From positions 65,972,944 through 66,036,943 of the forward strand of contig OX419755.1 in NCBI GenBank assembly GCA_948567375.1: a stretch of DNA of 64,000 nt, written 5' to 3'. This document shows, piece after piece, positions 1 to 11,573 of the stretch; within the stretch, counting starts at the first letter, position 1, and every line of letters begins with the position of its first letter. The position numbers and the translations under genes are program-made. The notes under the pieces are model-generated. The model saw only the letters and a program-made list of their open reading frames with translations, did no database searches and was not told the origin of the DNA. The stretch comes from Lunularia cruciata. Taxonomy: Eukaryota > Streptophyta > Marchantiopsida > Lunulariales > Lunulariaceae.

Positions 1-2
1 AT

Positions 3-191
3 GAGAAAGGTCATATTGCACTCAGATGTCCCAAGAGAGGACAAAGGAGAGAACGAGAGCTGAAGATGGTAGGCAAGAGACCTCAACCAGTAAAGGGACG
101 ATAATCTGGGAGTTCAGCTTACAACTCAGAGGAGTGCCATGAGATAGTCAGCGATGAGGAGAGGTACTCAGCAGAAGAGCTGGATTGTGGA
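3..191 (+). pseudogene. copia gag, C-terminal end with half a zinc knuckle
   Basis: Frame 3 opens with EKGHIALRCP, the second half of a CCHC zinc knuckle (His-x4-Cys) that binds template RNA in the capsid protein. It is followed by a basic stretch and then an acidic linker running in the same frame into the protease. A TAA at 102-104 interrupts the frame between knuckle and protease. The first two cysteines lie left of the window. The position and frame fit a single gag-pol polyprotein of the copia type. Confidence 0.7.
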
Positions 192-2261
192 ATGTTGGCA
201 GAATCACAGCTGTCCTCAAACGGTTCTGGATGGTTCTTGGACTCAGGAGCCACCTCTCATATCTGTTATCAGAAGGAGTTGTTCTCAACTCTTCAACCAC
301 TGAAGATTCCCAAGAGTGTCCGTTGTGGACCTGGGATTCTGAATCCAGTGTTAGGAACTGGCAAAGTTCCTATTGCCTTCATGGGATGTTCTGAAAAAGG
401 CTATTTGGAAAATGTACTGTATGTTCCAGATTACACCAAGAACTTGATATCAGTACATAGCCTCATGGAGCATGGTGTGGATGTTCTGTTTGAAAGCAAC
501 AGAAATCAATGTACTTTGAAGAAAGGAGAGCTGGTCCTTGGGTATGGTACTGCCAAAGGGAAGCTGTTCAAGTTGATGGAAGCTGATGGTTCTGATTCTG
601 CATTGGTAGCAGAAAACAGAAATGATATCCATCTCTGGCATTTGAGGTTAGGGCACTTGTCAGTGAAAAACCTATTTGCCCTGGAGAAGGTAGTGGATGG
701 GTTGAAACTAGATCCCAAAGGAAAACTCGAGTTCTGCATTGGGTGTGCAGAAGGTAAGGCACACAAGGCTCCTATTCCCAAGAAATCTTCATCTAGAGCT
801 TCTGGTATTCTAGATGTCATACATTCTGATGTATGGGGATACATGACTGAGAAGTCATTGAGTGGAGCAGCCTACTATATTTCTTTTGTGGATGATTACA
901 GTAGAAAGAGCTTTATCTATCTCATGAAAAGCAAGGATGAAGTGCTGCGAAAATTCCAGAAGTTTGTAGCCATGGCTGAGTTGCAGACTGGGAGGAAAGT
1001 CAAGCGATTGAGAACATATGGAGGCAGAGAGTACAGGAATGAGGAATTCCTCTCTTTTCTGTCCGAAAAAGGAATCCTCCTTGACTGTACTGCAAGAGAC
1101 AGTCCTGCACAGAATGGAGTTGCAGAAAGGTTGAATAGGACACTGGTGGACAAAGCATTGGCAATGCTCCAACATGCCAAGCTGGAGAGAAAGTTTTGGG
1201 GTGCTGCAATTAGCACTGCAAATTTTCTTAGAAATATCAGTGGTACCACAGCATTGCAAGGAAGAACTCCTGAAGAATGCTGGAGTGGTAAGACACCTAA
1301 TCTTTCAGCTTTGAAAGTCTTTGGATGTCCTGCCTATGTTCATATCCCCAAGGAGCAGAGGAGGAAGTTCACAAAGAAGGCTGAGAGAATGCTTTTTGTA
1401 GGATATGAAGAGGGATTGAAAGGATATCTTCTGTACAATCCTAAGTCTGGACAGATCATCAGAAGTAGAGATGTACTCTTTGATGAATTGAGGACTTGGA
1501 GTGAGAACAGTGATGAGTTGCAGAAGCAAGCTGATCAGTTTGATCAGCCTGATCAATCTATCTTCCCAAGCTGCAGAGTCAGTTTTTCGGATCAATCATC
1601 AGAAGAGCAATCTCTACCTGAAGCTGATGGTTCACCAAAGGAGAGTCTGAAGGTGTACAAAAGAAGGCCTAAACAGACAGTGGTTTCTGATTCTGATACT
1701 ACAGAAGGTGACTCCCACAAGCAGTCTGCAGATGCAGAATCTCTGAGTGAGACTCCAGAGATGTCAAGAGACGGCATGAATCTTCTGGGCACAGAGCCAA
1801 GAAGATCACAGAGAGATAGAAAACCTATTGACAGACTTGGGTTTCTATCAGAAGAGATGTTAGATGAATCTTACATCTGTCATGAAGATTGTGATCCAGA
1901 CACTTTACAGCAAGCTATGCTCAGACCAGATTCGAGTCAGTGGGAGTTGGCTATAGCAGAAGAGAAGAAGTCTCTTCAGACTAATGGTACATGGGTACTA
2001 GCTGATTTGCCACCAGGTAGGAAAGCAATTGGCTGCAAATGGGTTTTCAGGGTCAAACGGGGAGCTGAGAATGAGATCCTGAAGTACAAAGCAAGACTTG
2101 TTGCAAAGGGCTTCAATCAGAAAGCATCAATAGATTATTCAGAAACTTTTGCACCAGTTGCCAGGTATGGATCTATTCGCATGCTTCTAGCTCTTGCAGC
2201 AGAGAGAGATTGGGAAGTGGAGCAGTTAGATGTGAAAACAGCCTTCTCAATGGAGATTTGA
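192..2261 (+). pseudogene. copia pol, N-terminal part: protease, integrase, start of RT
   Basis: The 689-codon frame holds the protease active site DSGA at residues 17-20. An integrase zinc-binding segment follows at about 147-190 (LWHLRLGHL ... CIGCAEGKAH), then the integrase core. The first catalytic Asp is residue 213 (HSDVWG) and the Glu is residue 312 (NGVAERLN). The second Asp, expected at residue 276, is Tyr (RTYGGREY), with the correct D35E-type spacing. Reverse transcriptase begins at about residue 615 (YKARLVAKGF) and reaches LDVKTAF before a frameshift near 2247 that looks like loss of one base. The first ATG of the open stretch is only a convenient start, since the polyprotein enters from upstream. 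Confidence 0.9.
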
Positions 2262-3436
2262 GAGAGACTATTTACATGGATGTTCCAGATGGATATACTG
2301 AAGGCAAAGGAAAAGTATGCTTGCTTAAGAAGGCTTTATATGGCCTTAAGCAAGCTCCTAGAGCCTGGTATGAGAAACCGGACTCATACTTGAGAGAGCA
2401 GGATTTCAAACGAGCAGATTCTGACATGAGTGTGTATACTAGAGATGATGTATACATAGCTGTATATGTAGATGATCTGTTACTGTTGGGGAACAGTGAA
2501 TCTATCAAAGGAGTGATAGATTTCTTGTGCTCTGTTTTTGAGATGACTATCCTTGGTGCTGTAAAACTCGTTTTGGGAATCAAAGTGAGCAGAGACAAAG
2601 AAGCAGGATGGATCCGGATCAGCCAACCACAGTATGTGAGATCCATACTAGCTAAGTATCAGATGACAGAGGCAAATCCTGTCTCTACACCTCTTGATCT
2701 GGGGTGGAAGCACAGCAGAATCATAGATGGGGAGGTGAATCTCTGTGACAAAGTGTTGTATCAGAGTGCTCTTGGTTCTCTAATGTTTATCATGGTCTGT
2801 ACAAGACCAGATATATGCTATGCAGTGGGAGCACTAGCTAGATATACTAGCAACCCTGCACAAGTACATTGGAAAGGTGTAAAGAGAGTATTTAGGTACT
2901 TAAAGGGTACTCAAGATGCATTCTTGGAGTACAAAAGGCAAGGTAACATACTTGCTCCTACTCTTGAAGCATATACAGATGCTAGTTGGGGAGATGACAC
3001 AGATAACAGCAGATCAACTAGTGGATATGTAGTTATGCTTAGTGGTGGAGCAATCAGTTGGCGTAGTAAGCAGCAAACATCTGTTGCACTGTCTACTACT
3101 GAGGCAGAATTTATGGCTGCCTCAAATGCTACTCAAGAAGTCATCTGGAACAGGAGACTTCTTAAGGAGCTGGGTTTTGAGCAGAAAAGTCCTACTACAT
3201 TGTACTGTGACAATACAGGAAGTATAGCACTAAGCAAAAATCCTGTACATCACCCAAGGACTAAGCACATTGAGATTAGAAGAAGATTTGTAGAGGAGAA
3301 AGAAAAGGAGAATGTTGTGAAGTTAGTTTACTGTCCTACACAGGAGATGACAGCAGATGTGTTTACAAAAGCATTACCTAAAGATAAACACATGAAATGT
3401 GTAGTAGAAATGGGAATAGTCCTAAACTCTCATTAA
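2210..3436 (+). pseudogene. copia pol, C-terminal part: RT and RNase H
   Basis: This frame continues the polyprotein after the frameshift; real homology starts at about 2250, so the first dozen codons are out-of-frame overlap. The RT catalytic motif YVDD is at 2465-2476. RNase H follows, with YTDASWGDD near 2975, SKQQTSVALSTTEAEF, and the C-terminal LYCDNTGSIALSKNP and HPRTKHIEI blocks typical of copia RNase H. The frame ends normally (VFTKALPKDKHMK, then a stop) just before the polypurine tract. Apart from the frameshift it is open throughout, so the copy is fairly young. Confidence 0.93.
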
Positions 3437-3443
3437 GTGGGAG
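3435..3443 (+). other. polypurine tract of the copia element
   Basis: The purine run AAGTGGGAG stands directly before a TGTTAG sequence that reads as the LTR start. It is the usual primer for plus-strand synthesis and sits at the expected place, immediately after the pol stop. Confidence 0.7.
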
Positions 3444-3890
3444 TGTTAGTTTAGTTAATCTCTAGTTTAGAGACTTCCCTTGACTTGAAGATTTTGTTAG
3501 AATCCTCTAGAAGCCCTGCCAAATATCCTCTACTTAGGGTAAAGAGTGGGCGCAGCCCTAATTAGGGTTAAGCAAAGCAACCCCCTAGGGTTTGCTTAAG
3601 TGTATATAAGAGTGTTTTCTACTCCTGTTTCAGTCAGTTCTTCAACAAGGGTGATTCCCGACACCTCTTCCTTGCATTTCGTGAAGTCCTGAGTTGCCTA
3701 ACATCATCTCAGGATTGTCTTTGGATATCTCAGTATTAGAGGCTACTAGTGCTGCGTGAGAGAACCTACTTGATGCTTGTGAGCTGTGATACAAGAGGAG
3801 AGATCTAGTATTGCAGTAGTGACGTCTGATACATCAGAGATCAGAGGGAGTGATAGACCTTCCACTTCAAAGAGTAGGAAGCTTGGTTCA
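3444..3890 (+). repeat. 3' LTR of the copia element
   Basis: The sequence begins TGTTAGTTTAG after the polypurine tract. A TATA-like GTATATAAG lies at 3602-3610, a plausible U3 promoter about 160 bp inside. The right end cannot be fixed because the 5' LTR is outside the window and no clear terminal CA plus target duplication was found; 3890 is an estimate. Confidence 0.6.
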
Positions 3891-5780
3891 TATCAAAGTG
3901 CATATGAAAGGTAACCAAGATATGCTCAAACCGAGAAGAGTGCTAAATCCCTAAAGTAGATGGAGTGAACTAAACAAAACACGAAGCAAAGGCATAATGG
4001 CAACATATCGAGAACAACATATATAAAGAACTAGTATGCAACGTGTATTCGGTAACCGCTATGCAACATAAGGCGAGAAATGTAATTCATTGGGTAATCG
4101 ACCACCTACAAGCAACGCTTGAACAATGAAAGTAAGCTAAAGTCTGGAGTCGGGCAGGAACCTTGAGATCGGAAGTCATGTATGAACCATGAAACATGCA
4201 AACAGCGAACGAATAGTAATAGAGAAGGAATTAGTTGAGGACGGGAGGAGTGGAGCGATGCGGGAGCAAAGTGGATATTGTTTTGTCTGAGTCGGAGCAA
4301 AGCGTAACAGGACTGGATATTAGGAGATGAGAGCAGAAGCCGATGAGAACAGGACTGGATATAGAGAAATGAGGACAGAAGCCTTCCAGGAACGGGGGAT
4401 CCAGAACTCATTAAATGCAATGAGATGCAAGGTAGGTAAAATATACAGGATATGTAACATTAGCAATATGGCAGACCTCTGATCGAACGATAGCAGAAAT
4501 AAACCTAACCTGGAAACCTGTGAGGAGTAATATATATACCTATATATACCTATATACCAATAACCTGCATTTGCACAGCGGAAACAGACCAGATCGTGCC
4601 AGTAGAGAAATAAAATCGACTTGATGAGCCAGAAGAGAAAGCTTCATGTAGTCCCAAGTAGGAAAACCATGTAGAAGCTAGGAAAACGCAAGTCGAGGAA
4701 GAACTGGGCTGGAATAGGACTGGATAGAGTATATCACAACATGCGCTCTGAATGTTTAGCGTTCTAGGACTCATGCGTCCTAGAATGCTAAACAGCTGAA
4801 GGAAGCAGAAGGCAGTCATAGTAAGCCTTCACGAAAGCACGTACAACTTCATCAGTGCCAAAGTAGCTGAGCGAATGTCAGTACCCCTCGTACTGAATTT
4901 CTGTTCCGAAGCTCATGAGTGCCAAGGCAAACTCGGTTGCTCCCCAAAGTGACTGCATATGAGAGATGAAAACAGAAGCCATTCGATGCTGGGGAATCTG
5001 GGACTCAATAAATGCAGATAAGGTGTATGCACAATGGCAATGAAATGATCGAATTAACAGAAACTAACTGAAAGGAACATGCGGAAAGGAGATGAAATGT
5101 AACGTGCAGAACGGAATTCAATCAAAGCAACTGCATCAGAAATTGATCCGAAGCGAAAAGACTTGCAGAGAAACTGTTAATCAACCCGTGGAAACGAAAA
5201 GGGTAATCAATGCATGGAGAGGAATGGAAATGAAGAACAAAGTGACTGGATCACAGCATCCTCTAAGGACTCATGAGTCCTAAAACACTGAACACGGAAG
5301 GAAGCAGACAGGCGGTCGTAGTAAGACTTCACGTTCTAGACATATTTGAGAAATGGAGTAGAACCCGTTCTTCGAACCGGGATCCAGACCCACTAAGTAT
5401 GGAACCGGACGTTCTAACCATATTTGAGAAACGGGAGCAGAAGCCATTCGAAACGGGGGATGCAGAACCTACTTAGTATGAAACCGAGAATGTGCATATG
5501 AAATGCAAGCATGAACAGTGTGCAAATCGAAATGAATTGCATCTAAGGAAATGGAATTTAAGTGAACCTAACATTACGAAGATAAGCAAAAGTAAAGACA
5601 TAATTGATACATTTCACGAGTAGCACCTACAGAGAACTAGTATACATCATGTAATAACAACCAAAACACAACAGATTGCATCTGAAATTGAAAGCCGGGG
5701 AGAATGTTCTAACCATATTGTGTAATGGAATACCGTTTTAAACAATCCAGTTCCACATCATAAACAGTTTTAACCATATT
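3891..5780. repeat. degenerate repeated blocks, no gene
   Basis: No open frame of interest. Related blocks recur. One containing AGTAAGCCTTCACG lies at about 4798-4833 and again, diverged, at 5298-5333, an offset of 499 bp. A purine-rich block containing AGCAGAAGCCATTCGA recurs near 4375, 4970 and 5430. The GAACTAGTAT segment occurs near 4028 and near 5634. This may be a decayed LTR or non-autonomous element, but no termini were found. Confidence 0.45.
4754..4793. repeat. long perfect-type hairpin (17-bp stem, 6-nt loop)
   Basis: Bases 4754-4770 are the reverse complement of 4777-4793 with one mismatch (a G-T pair in RNA), around the loop TCATGC. The related block 499 bp downstream keeps a shorter 16-nt perfect palindrome at 5266-5281. 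Recurrence in both blocks suggests the fold belongs to the repeat. Confidence 0.7.
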
Positions 5781-5784
5781 ATAC

Positions 5785-6235
5785 TCAAGACTCAAAAAAG
5801 TTCCGAGTGGAGTAAAAGTCACCTTCATCTGCTGGAGAAGGAACAGAAGTATCAATGACCAGATTCCCATTTCCCGGCTTGCTATTCAAGTACCAGTCCA
5901 CCATTGCGTCGTATATTTCCAGATGAAAAACAATAGGAAGTCGAGCTTCCTTCCTCTCGGAACCCGAAAGTTGCCAAAAGGATGGCCTCCCACTAGGAAT
6001 GGCCCGTTGATACTCATACACTTTTTTGAATTCTAATGCCATTCTGTACCAACGATCCTTACACTGTTGACCACTTCGATGAACACCATGTTCCCAACAA
6101 TAATCCTCAACCGCAAGCCATTTCTCTTTGGCACCCCGATGCTTGTCATGTTTGTCGTTTTCTTCCCGCTTCGCAGCTTGCAGAACTAAACATTCAGTTA
6201 CTGACCAATTTGTTTTCTTGTAAACTCGACCCTCT
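5785..6235 (-). CDS. trihelix (MYB/SANT-like) transcription factor, exon with DNA-binding domain
   Basis: The frame encodes RVYKKTNWSVTECLVLQAAK, then AKEKWLAVEDYCWEHGVHRSG and QQCKDRWYRM, followed by FKKVYEY and SGRPSFWQLSGSERKEARLP. Three regularly spaced tryptophan-centred helices are the mark of the plant trihelix family, DNA-binding nuclear regulators. The open frame extends upstream to 6336, but a pyrimidine-rich tract ending in TTTGCAG at 6236-6250 is an excellent 3' splice site, so the exon probably begins at 6235, in the third position of an Arg codon. The N-terminal exon or exons lie further right on the - strand and were not identified. A possible donor just before the stop means the C terminus may also differ. 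Codons are undamaged, unlike the surrounding transposons. Expression is unknown; it could be a gene fragment. Confidence 0.72.
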
Positions 6236-6250
6236 CTGCAAAGAAAGTCA
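6236..6250 (-). promoter_or_regulatory. predicted 3' splice acceptor of the trihelix exon
   Basis: Read on the - strand, a T/C-rich run ends in TTTGCAG directly before the first conserved residues of the trihelix domain. Codons upstream of this point in the same frame show no family resemblance, which favours an intron boundary. Confidence 0.6.
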
Positions 6251-9210
6251 ATCACACAATACCGTGCTGTAAGGACCCCTGACAGCTCAAACAAGAGTTC
6301 AATGTGGAAATTATACGATGCAGAAGATATTTTCAAGTTTCGCCAAGATGGAGTGCAGACCCCAGATTCTATAAAATGTCAAACGATTAAATCGGAAATT
6401 GTGGAAGACCTAGATTAGACCACTCAAAGGATACGTCTCACACGGACAAAAATGCTCATAATTTCTCTCAGGTTTGGTGGGCATCTCCAGTAGTAGTGTT
6501 CAAACAACTGAATGTTTTAAGAATTTGGTGTCTGCTCTGTAAAACTTCTGCAAAATTACCCATACATGAAGCCTAACTGTGCCCGCCCGCTGAGACAAGG
6601 CCAAAGAGCACGCACTCATAACAGGAAAATCATGAGCTAATGACAAGTCTGGTCCTTTCAAACTCAATAGCACATAAGCTAAGACAAGTTTGCATTCAAC
6701 AGAGCTGCAACATGAATCCTAGCCTTCGCTACTGTATAGAGGTTAAGACTCTAGCCTACTTACAACTGTGCTTGCATTCCAAGTGCTCCCAAAAGACCCT
6801 TTCAATGTAGTGCTTGGAATGCTGTTCAGTACAGGAAAAGCTTGGGGACAGAAAATGAAAATATAATTAGCAGTGGTGCCAAACTGAACGAGGCGCTTGG
6901 ATATACGCCGAAACTTTCCTCTTTGATATATTTCGTGCACAGGTCTAGATCACAGTTCATAGAGTGTTCGTACACAGGATTGGAGGGATAAAAGAAGTGC
7001 AGACCTGGAGAAAAAGAAGAACAAACTCCAAACAACACAGAAACAGCCTGCTTATCAGTTGTCTACAGACACTTGCAGGAATGGCCCATGCGCAGCTCGT
7101 AAGAGCCATAATATGCAAGATACGTTATCCTGCAATGGCAGATATCGTTGAAATGACTACCAAAACAGTGATCTCTGCTCAAGCCCGTAAATTCAAGGTT
7201 CTAGAATAGAACTCACTGGCATATATCCTTAACTGCACTTGAGTTCAGGCGAGGACCAGCACTTCCCTGACTGCAATCAATGTCATACAGCCAAGAACAT
7301 CATCATCACAATGGTAAAGAAGACGTACAATGGGATGCTCCTGTTTGCGGGGACACGGGTCAGGTCTGTGGTGTATGTTCGATTAGATGAAAAAGAAGTA
7401 TGAGCATGTGGAGAGAGCCTCCTGCTTACATATACCAACAGATGGCACTTCAGACATGAGGTATCGGGAATTTTCTGGGGCACACAAAAACGCGGTGTGA
7501 ATCCTAAAGTAAGATGCTTGTTGAGATAGTGCTACACCAAACCATGGACCACCAACTTACAAAGGTATCTTATAACAGAATTTCGCATTTCTTCAGACAA
7601 CGCTATCGGCTGTGTTGACCATCGAACATATCGGTTGGATTCAATCTCTTGACTGTTTGATGCGCAATAAAGCGCCCCACAATGGCCAATCGGATGTACA
7701 TCCAAAGAACAAGTACACCGTTATGATTTGAAGGATCCTCTGACCTACAAGGACCGAGTGTGGATAATTTACGCAACTTCCTCATATAGTGAAGGTTTAC
7801 TTAGCGAGCCTGTATTCGAGGAGGATTCTTTATTGATACCCTTAAACTTCGTGGGTGGATACTTACAAAATAGAAAGGAAGGCGTTCTGGTCCTGTTAAT
7901 AAATTCTATGGTGTATACTCTATCCCGCTTTTGGTTCTGAAGGAAGTGGTCCCCTGATAGATGATAGAAATGTCTATATCTGGTAAGACGATCAGTGTTC
8001 CCGTTCCAACTCCCAATAATTTAGAAGACAGAGTTTTTTCATTACTCCAGGATTTTAAGAGCAATGCTGCACACAACAGAGTCTCTGAAGTGGCTATGTC
8101 GACATTCTATAGCCTCGGAAAGAAAATGTCCCCAGTTAACTACTTGCCGAACTAAGAAAGTCAAACTCGCAGAAGTGGCTCTCTAACGACAACAAGTCAG
8201 ATTGAGCCTTCTTCTCATCTAAGAGAAATGATACCTCATCGAAGATCCCGAAATGAAGGTTTTTCCACTGGAGCCTGGGCGTTCGCCAGGGCCAGGGCAT
8301 GCACCAGGATCAGGGCATTTCGTTGAGCTCTGCACTTAGAGACGCTCTGCCAGATTGCTATCATAAGTACACACTTTAAACCTTCCGATGGAAGCCAAAG
8401 AGAGCGATGTTATAACAATCACGCCATCAAGTCCAACTTAGGAATTTATCCAACATCGCCTATCAACTTCCATGTCAGCAGTTCGCCCACGTCAGTTGCT
8501 GAACCGAAGATGGCTCACCGCTAGAACGGGCTCTAGAGCAAGAGTTGCAACAGCGCAAAAACGGCATTGCTATTGATAACATTGAAATCCGCCAAAAGAC
8601 TCCCTGCAAGGAGTGTGCAGAGAAGGAGCTTTACAACTCCTACAACTCAGTATTTATATACCAGATTGTAAATTCAATCAGATTCAGCTCCGCTTTGTAT
8701 GGTACTGAAGGTCTTAACCAGAGGACAAGTCACGCGATCATCGAATGCAGAAAGCAAGGAGAATAAATCAAACACAGTTCACCATGTAGACATTTGGGCA
8801 GCATTGAGTCCTCGAATTTCCCCGAACCAATCTCCGACCTAATTGTACGTTTCAAAGCTAATTGACCGATTATGTTGGATACATATGCTTCTGGACAGCA
8901 ACCAGAACTATACCTGGCAAATATACATGGTGCTTCAAGACCTACAAGCATTACCTCACTTCTCTTCCAAAGACTCATTCCACTGATTTCCTTCGGGAGT
9001 ACGATGATGCAAAATATCTACCTCTCCTCCATAGCCGCGTTTCACTGGCGAAAGTGACCCTCCGTCCTTACCATCATCGACGACGGTACCATCATTTCTT
9101 CTGAAGCAAGCGCACCAATCATCATCGCCCTGCTCACACAATCTTAGCGCCTCGGCAACGCAAGCAGGCCACGACCTGGTACAACTACGCGCCTCATCAA
9201 GAAACAGCAG
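6251..9210. other. about 3 kb with no recognisable gene or transposon; possible introns
   Basis: Only short frames occur and none resembles a known domain. The stretch has a more even base composition than the AT-rich transposon deserts and shows no match to the other repeats in the window. If the trihelix exon belongs to an intact gene, its introns and 5' exons must lie here. Candidate donors on the - strand occur near 9083 (a GTAAGG) and near 8957 (a GTGAGG), but none could be tied to a coding exon. Confidence 0.3.
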
Positions 9211-9910
9211 ATGTCACTTCCTCTCGAAGGAGATCCACTGCCGATTCCATTTTACTCATCCCGTTATCTTCCTCTCGATGAGATCATTATCCCTTTGATA
9301 AAGCCAAAAACGAACCCGTTTCAACACCTGAATCCAGTGGCAAAAACTTTATCCGAACTATCTAATTCCTTCTCCTACAACTCAAATTTCCAAATTCTCC
9401 TTCTCAATGACTCAAATTATCTGGTTATCCTCCACGTCTTGAAATCCCACACCCTCCAGGTTCTTTCCCCTAGATCACAATTCCCGGGGGGTTCTTTTCT
9501 GACGTTCAAATTGCTCACACTTCTCGGAGGGGAGAGAGAGAGCGAGAGAGAGAAGCAACTGCGATGAATCATGGACGAGGATTATGAACGGACGGATGGA
9601 TTCGGAACGGGCGAGGATGGAACTCCACGCGTCGGCTCCATATTGTGGGTAGCTTCGAAGCTCTGCAAACCGTGAACCAACAGACTTAACCCGGTTGGAA
9701 CCACAATTTCGTTTCGCCATAACGGCGCAACGAAGTTGGCTCTTTTTGCCCCTAAAAGTTGAGAATTGAGGGAACTTGTATTCTTCCAGTTCGATAACTT
9801 CGAGGAATTCGAGTTCTCGGGTTGCTATTGTTGAGGAAATTACCTGCGTGCTTCCCGGCATATAACTCATGCTGTTCACTAACCTGGTAAGTGGGACCAG
9901 AGTTACCAAT
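9211..9910. promoter_or_regulatory. candidate promoter / 5'-UTR region with GA/CT microsatellite
   Basis: A GA-rich run at 9529-9555 (CT on the - strand) resembles the pyrimidine microsatellites common in plant 5' leaders. GC content rises here. On the - strand 9475-9909 has no stop for 144 codons, but without a convincing ATG or domain. On the + strand a short frame from about 9572 encodes an acidic 34-residue peptide beginning MDEDYERTDG, and a GTAAGT donor lies near 9893. Either strand could carry a first exon. Confidence 0.25.
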
Positions 9911-10260
9911 GTTTAAGGGCCGTAGGAAACGTTAGTAGTATAAGTACATCTCAGCCTTTTAGGTCACTGTGATTCAGTATAGTAGGGGGTTTCAGAAATA
10001 GTTTTATGAAGTTCTGGATATTTTCATATAGATTATTATGAAGCTTTGACTAAATTGGTACTTGGTGCGGGGAAGAAGAAAGAGTCACACAGTTTTGGCT
10101 AAGTTCTTTATTATTAGCAAACTCCATGAGAAATAATGCCTGGAAAATAAGGGATATGGAGTTTTCCATTCTCACCCCGGAATGCATTAATTACATATTA
10201 GGGTTAATAAAGTATCTGGTTTAGGGTGAATATGGTTTGCACGGGGTGCCGCTCGATACA
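9911..10260. other. no feature seen
   Basis: AT-rich sequence without an open frame of note or similarity to the repeats in this window. Confidence 0.4.
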
Positions 10261-10550
10261 ATATGTTAATTTAAGATTAAATGAGATTTTGATTGTCGCT
10301 GCTTGTAGCCGCTTGATGGTGCTTGTAGCTGCTTGTTGCCGCTAGTAATTGCTCGTTGCCATTGCTAGCGGCTAGATAATGTGTTGGTAATATGCTAATT
10401 TAGTATTAAATGGGATTTTGCTTGTCGTTGCTTGTCGTTGCTCGTCATTGCTGGTCGCTGCTCATAGCCGCTTGATGGTGCCCAAAGCTCAAAGCTCATT
10501 GGCGGCCAAAGCCGCTCGTTGCCCCTAGTAGTCGCTTGATAGTGCAAGTT
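10261..10550. repeat. degenerate short tandem repeats inside a tandem duplication
   Basis: Units close to GCTGCTTGTAGCC / TTGTCGTTGC recur many times. A longer segment, ATATGTTAATTTAAG... at 10261, recurs as ATATGCTAATTTAGT... at 10389. A roughly 128-bp block was therefore duplicated in tandem, and its GC-rich half consists of short repeats. Confidence 0.65.
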
Positions 10551-11573
10551 GATTTTGCATCCAAATGTGAGCCTGCATTGCAATCAGGTTTTTGCTAAAA
10601 AAAAATTGCCCTTTTGGAGTAAAATTCTTTGACCTCCAGTTACTTTCTTGGTTGCCGTAAGATGATGCAAATCATTTTCCATAACTCGTGCTATCTCCCT
10701 CGCCACACTAATCTATGGATATGCACCAACACACCAATGCAAAACTACAAACACATTGGTTTAGTTTAATGACAAGAGCGTTTGCATAACATTTGCATTT
10801 GCAGATGGTGAATTTGAATTTGAATAGTTAAGAGCGGCATTTTGGATCCACCAATAAATTTCATAAATCACACTCTAAGAATCACTCACCAGAAAAATGT
10901 GGCAACTCTCAAGAAGCCACATCATCTCTTTTGACAATCATTTATTTCACTACGGAAATCCTAAACATATGTAATATAAAGTCTGGTTTTTATAAATGAA
11001 TGAAAATTGCAGGTCATACACCATATAATAATTTACAAAGCGTTCATTTATTAGCACCTCATCTCCTTATAGAGTTCACTAAAAATAGTTACAAAGTTTG
11101 TTCTTTATCTCGTAGACATCCGTCAAAACTATATCTAAAACTCCCTAGTAGCTCGAGAAAGTGACCTTCCCGCCATGTGAACTTTTCCAGAACAACGACT
11201 TGTTGTCTTAATGCCATCGTAAGCTTTGGTGGACAATCTTTTGAGTTATCTGGCGTAATTTCCTACATTGGTCAGTATAATTATTATTTGGGTAATGTGT
11301 ATTCCGTTGATTCTAATTTTTAATATGATTATTAAATTCAGAATCTCATCTATTTATAATTCAAACCAATTGAAATTACATTCATTGTTACTGGCTTCTA
11401 AAATAGAAGTTTTGAGAATAAAAATTTCTTAAATTTTTAGAAAAATGCCAAAGAATAGCAAGATTGCAATTAAGCAAAACATAATATTTGATAACATAAC
11501 ATATTAAACAAAAAAATTCCATGTTATTTTTAAATTCCATGCTTGATTATGAAAATATAGAATGTATATGAAA
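10551..11573. other. no gene seen, AT-rich
   Basis: Stops in all six frames and no recognisable repeat or motif. Confidence 0.4.

Larger units (their letters stand above)
1..3890 (+). mobile_element. Ty1/copia LTR retrotransposon, 5'-truncated by the window edge
   Basis: The order of parts is end of gag zinc knuckle, aspartic protease, integrase, reverse transcriptase, RNase H, polypurine tract and 3' LTR. Integrase lies before reverse transcriptase, which defines the copia superfamily. The 5' LTR, primer site and most of gag lie outside the window. The copy is broken by an in-frame stop at 102, a frameshift near 2247 and a lost integrase catalytic residue, so it is very unlikely to move by itself. 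The right edge of the LTR is approximate because no second LTR is available for comparison. Confidence 0.93.

Noticed and set aside
5260..5290. Hammerhead ribozyme (retrozyme) at the CTCATGAGTCC palindrome
   Set aside because: The string is one base from the CTGATGAGTCC core, but the paired half of stem II and the GAAAC box do not follow; the palindrome at 4754 lacks the core as well. A CTGATGA on the - strand near 4850 also lacks a GAAA partner.
7961..8155. + strand ORF of 64 codons
   Set aside because: No domain, no splice or promoter context, and of a length common by chance.
9475..9909. - strand ORF of 144 codons as a gene
   Set aside because: The first codon is TTG, no domain is visible, the end runs through the CT microsatellite, and the region looks like a plant 5' leader.
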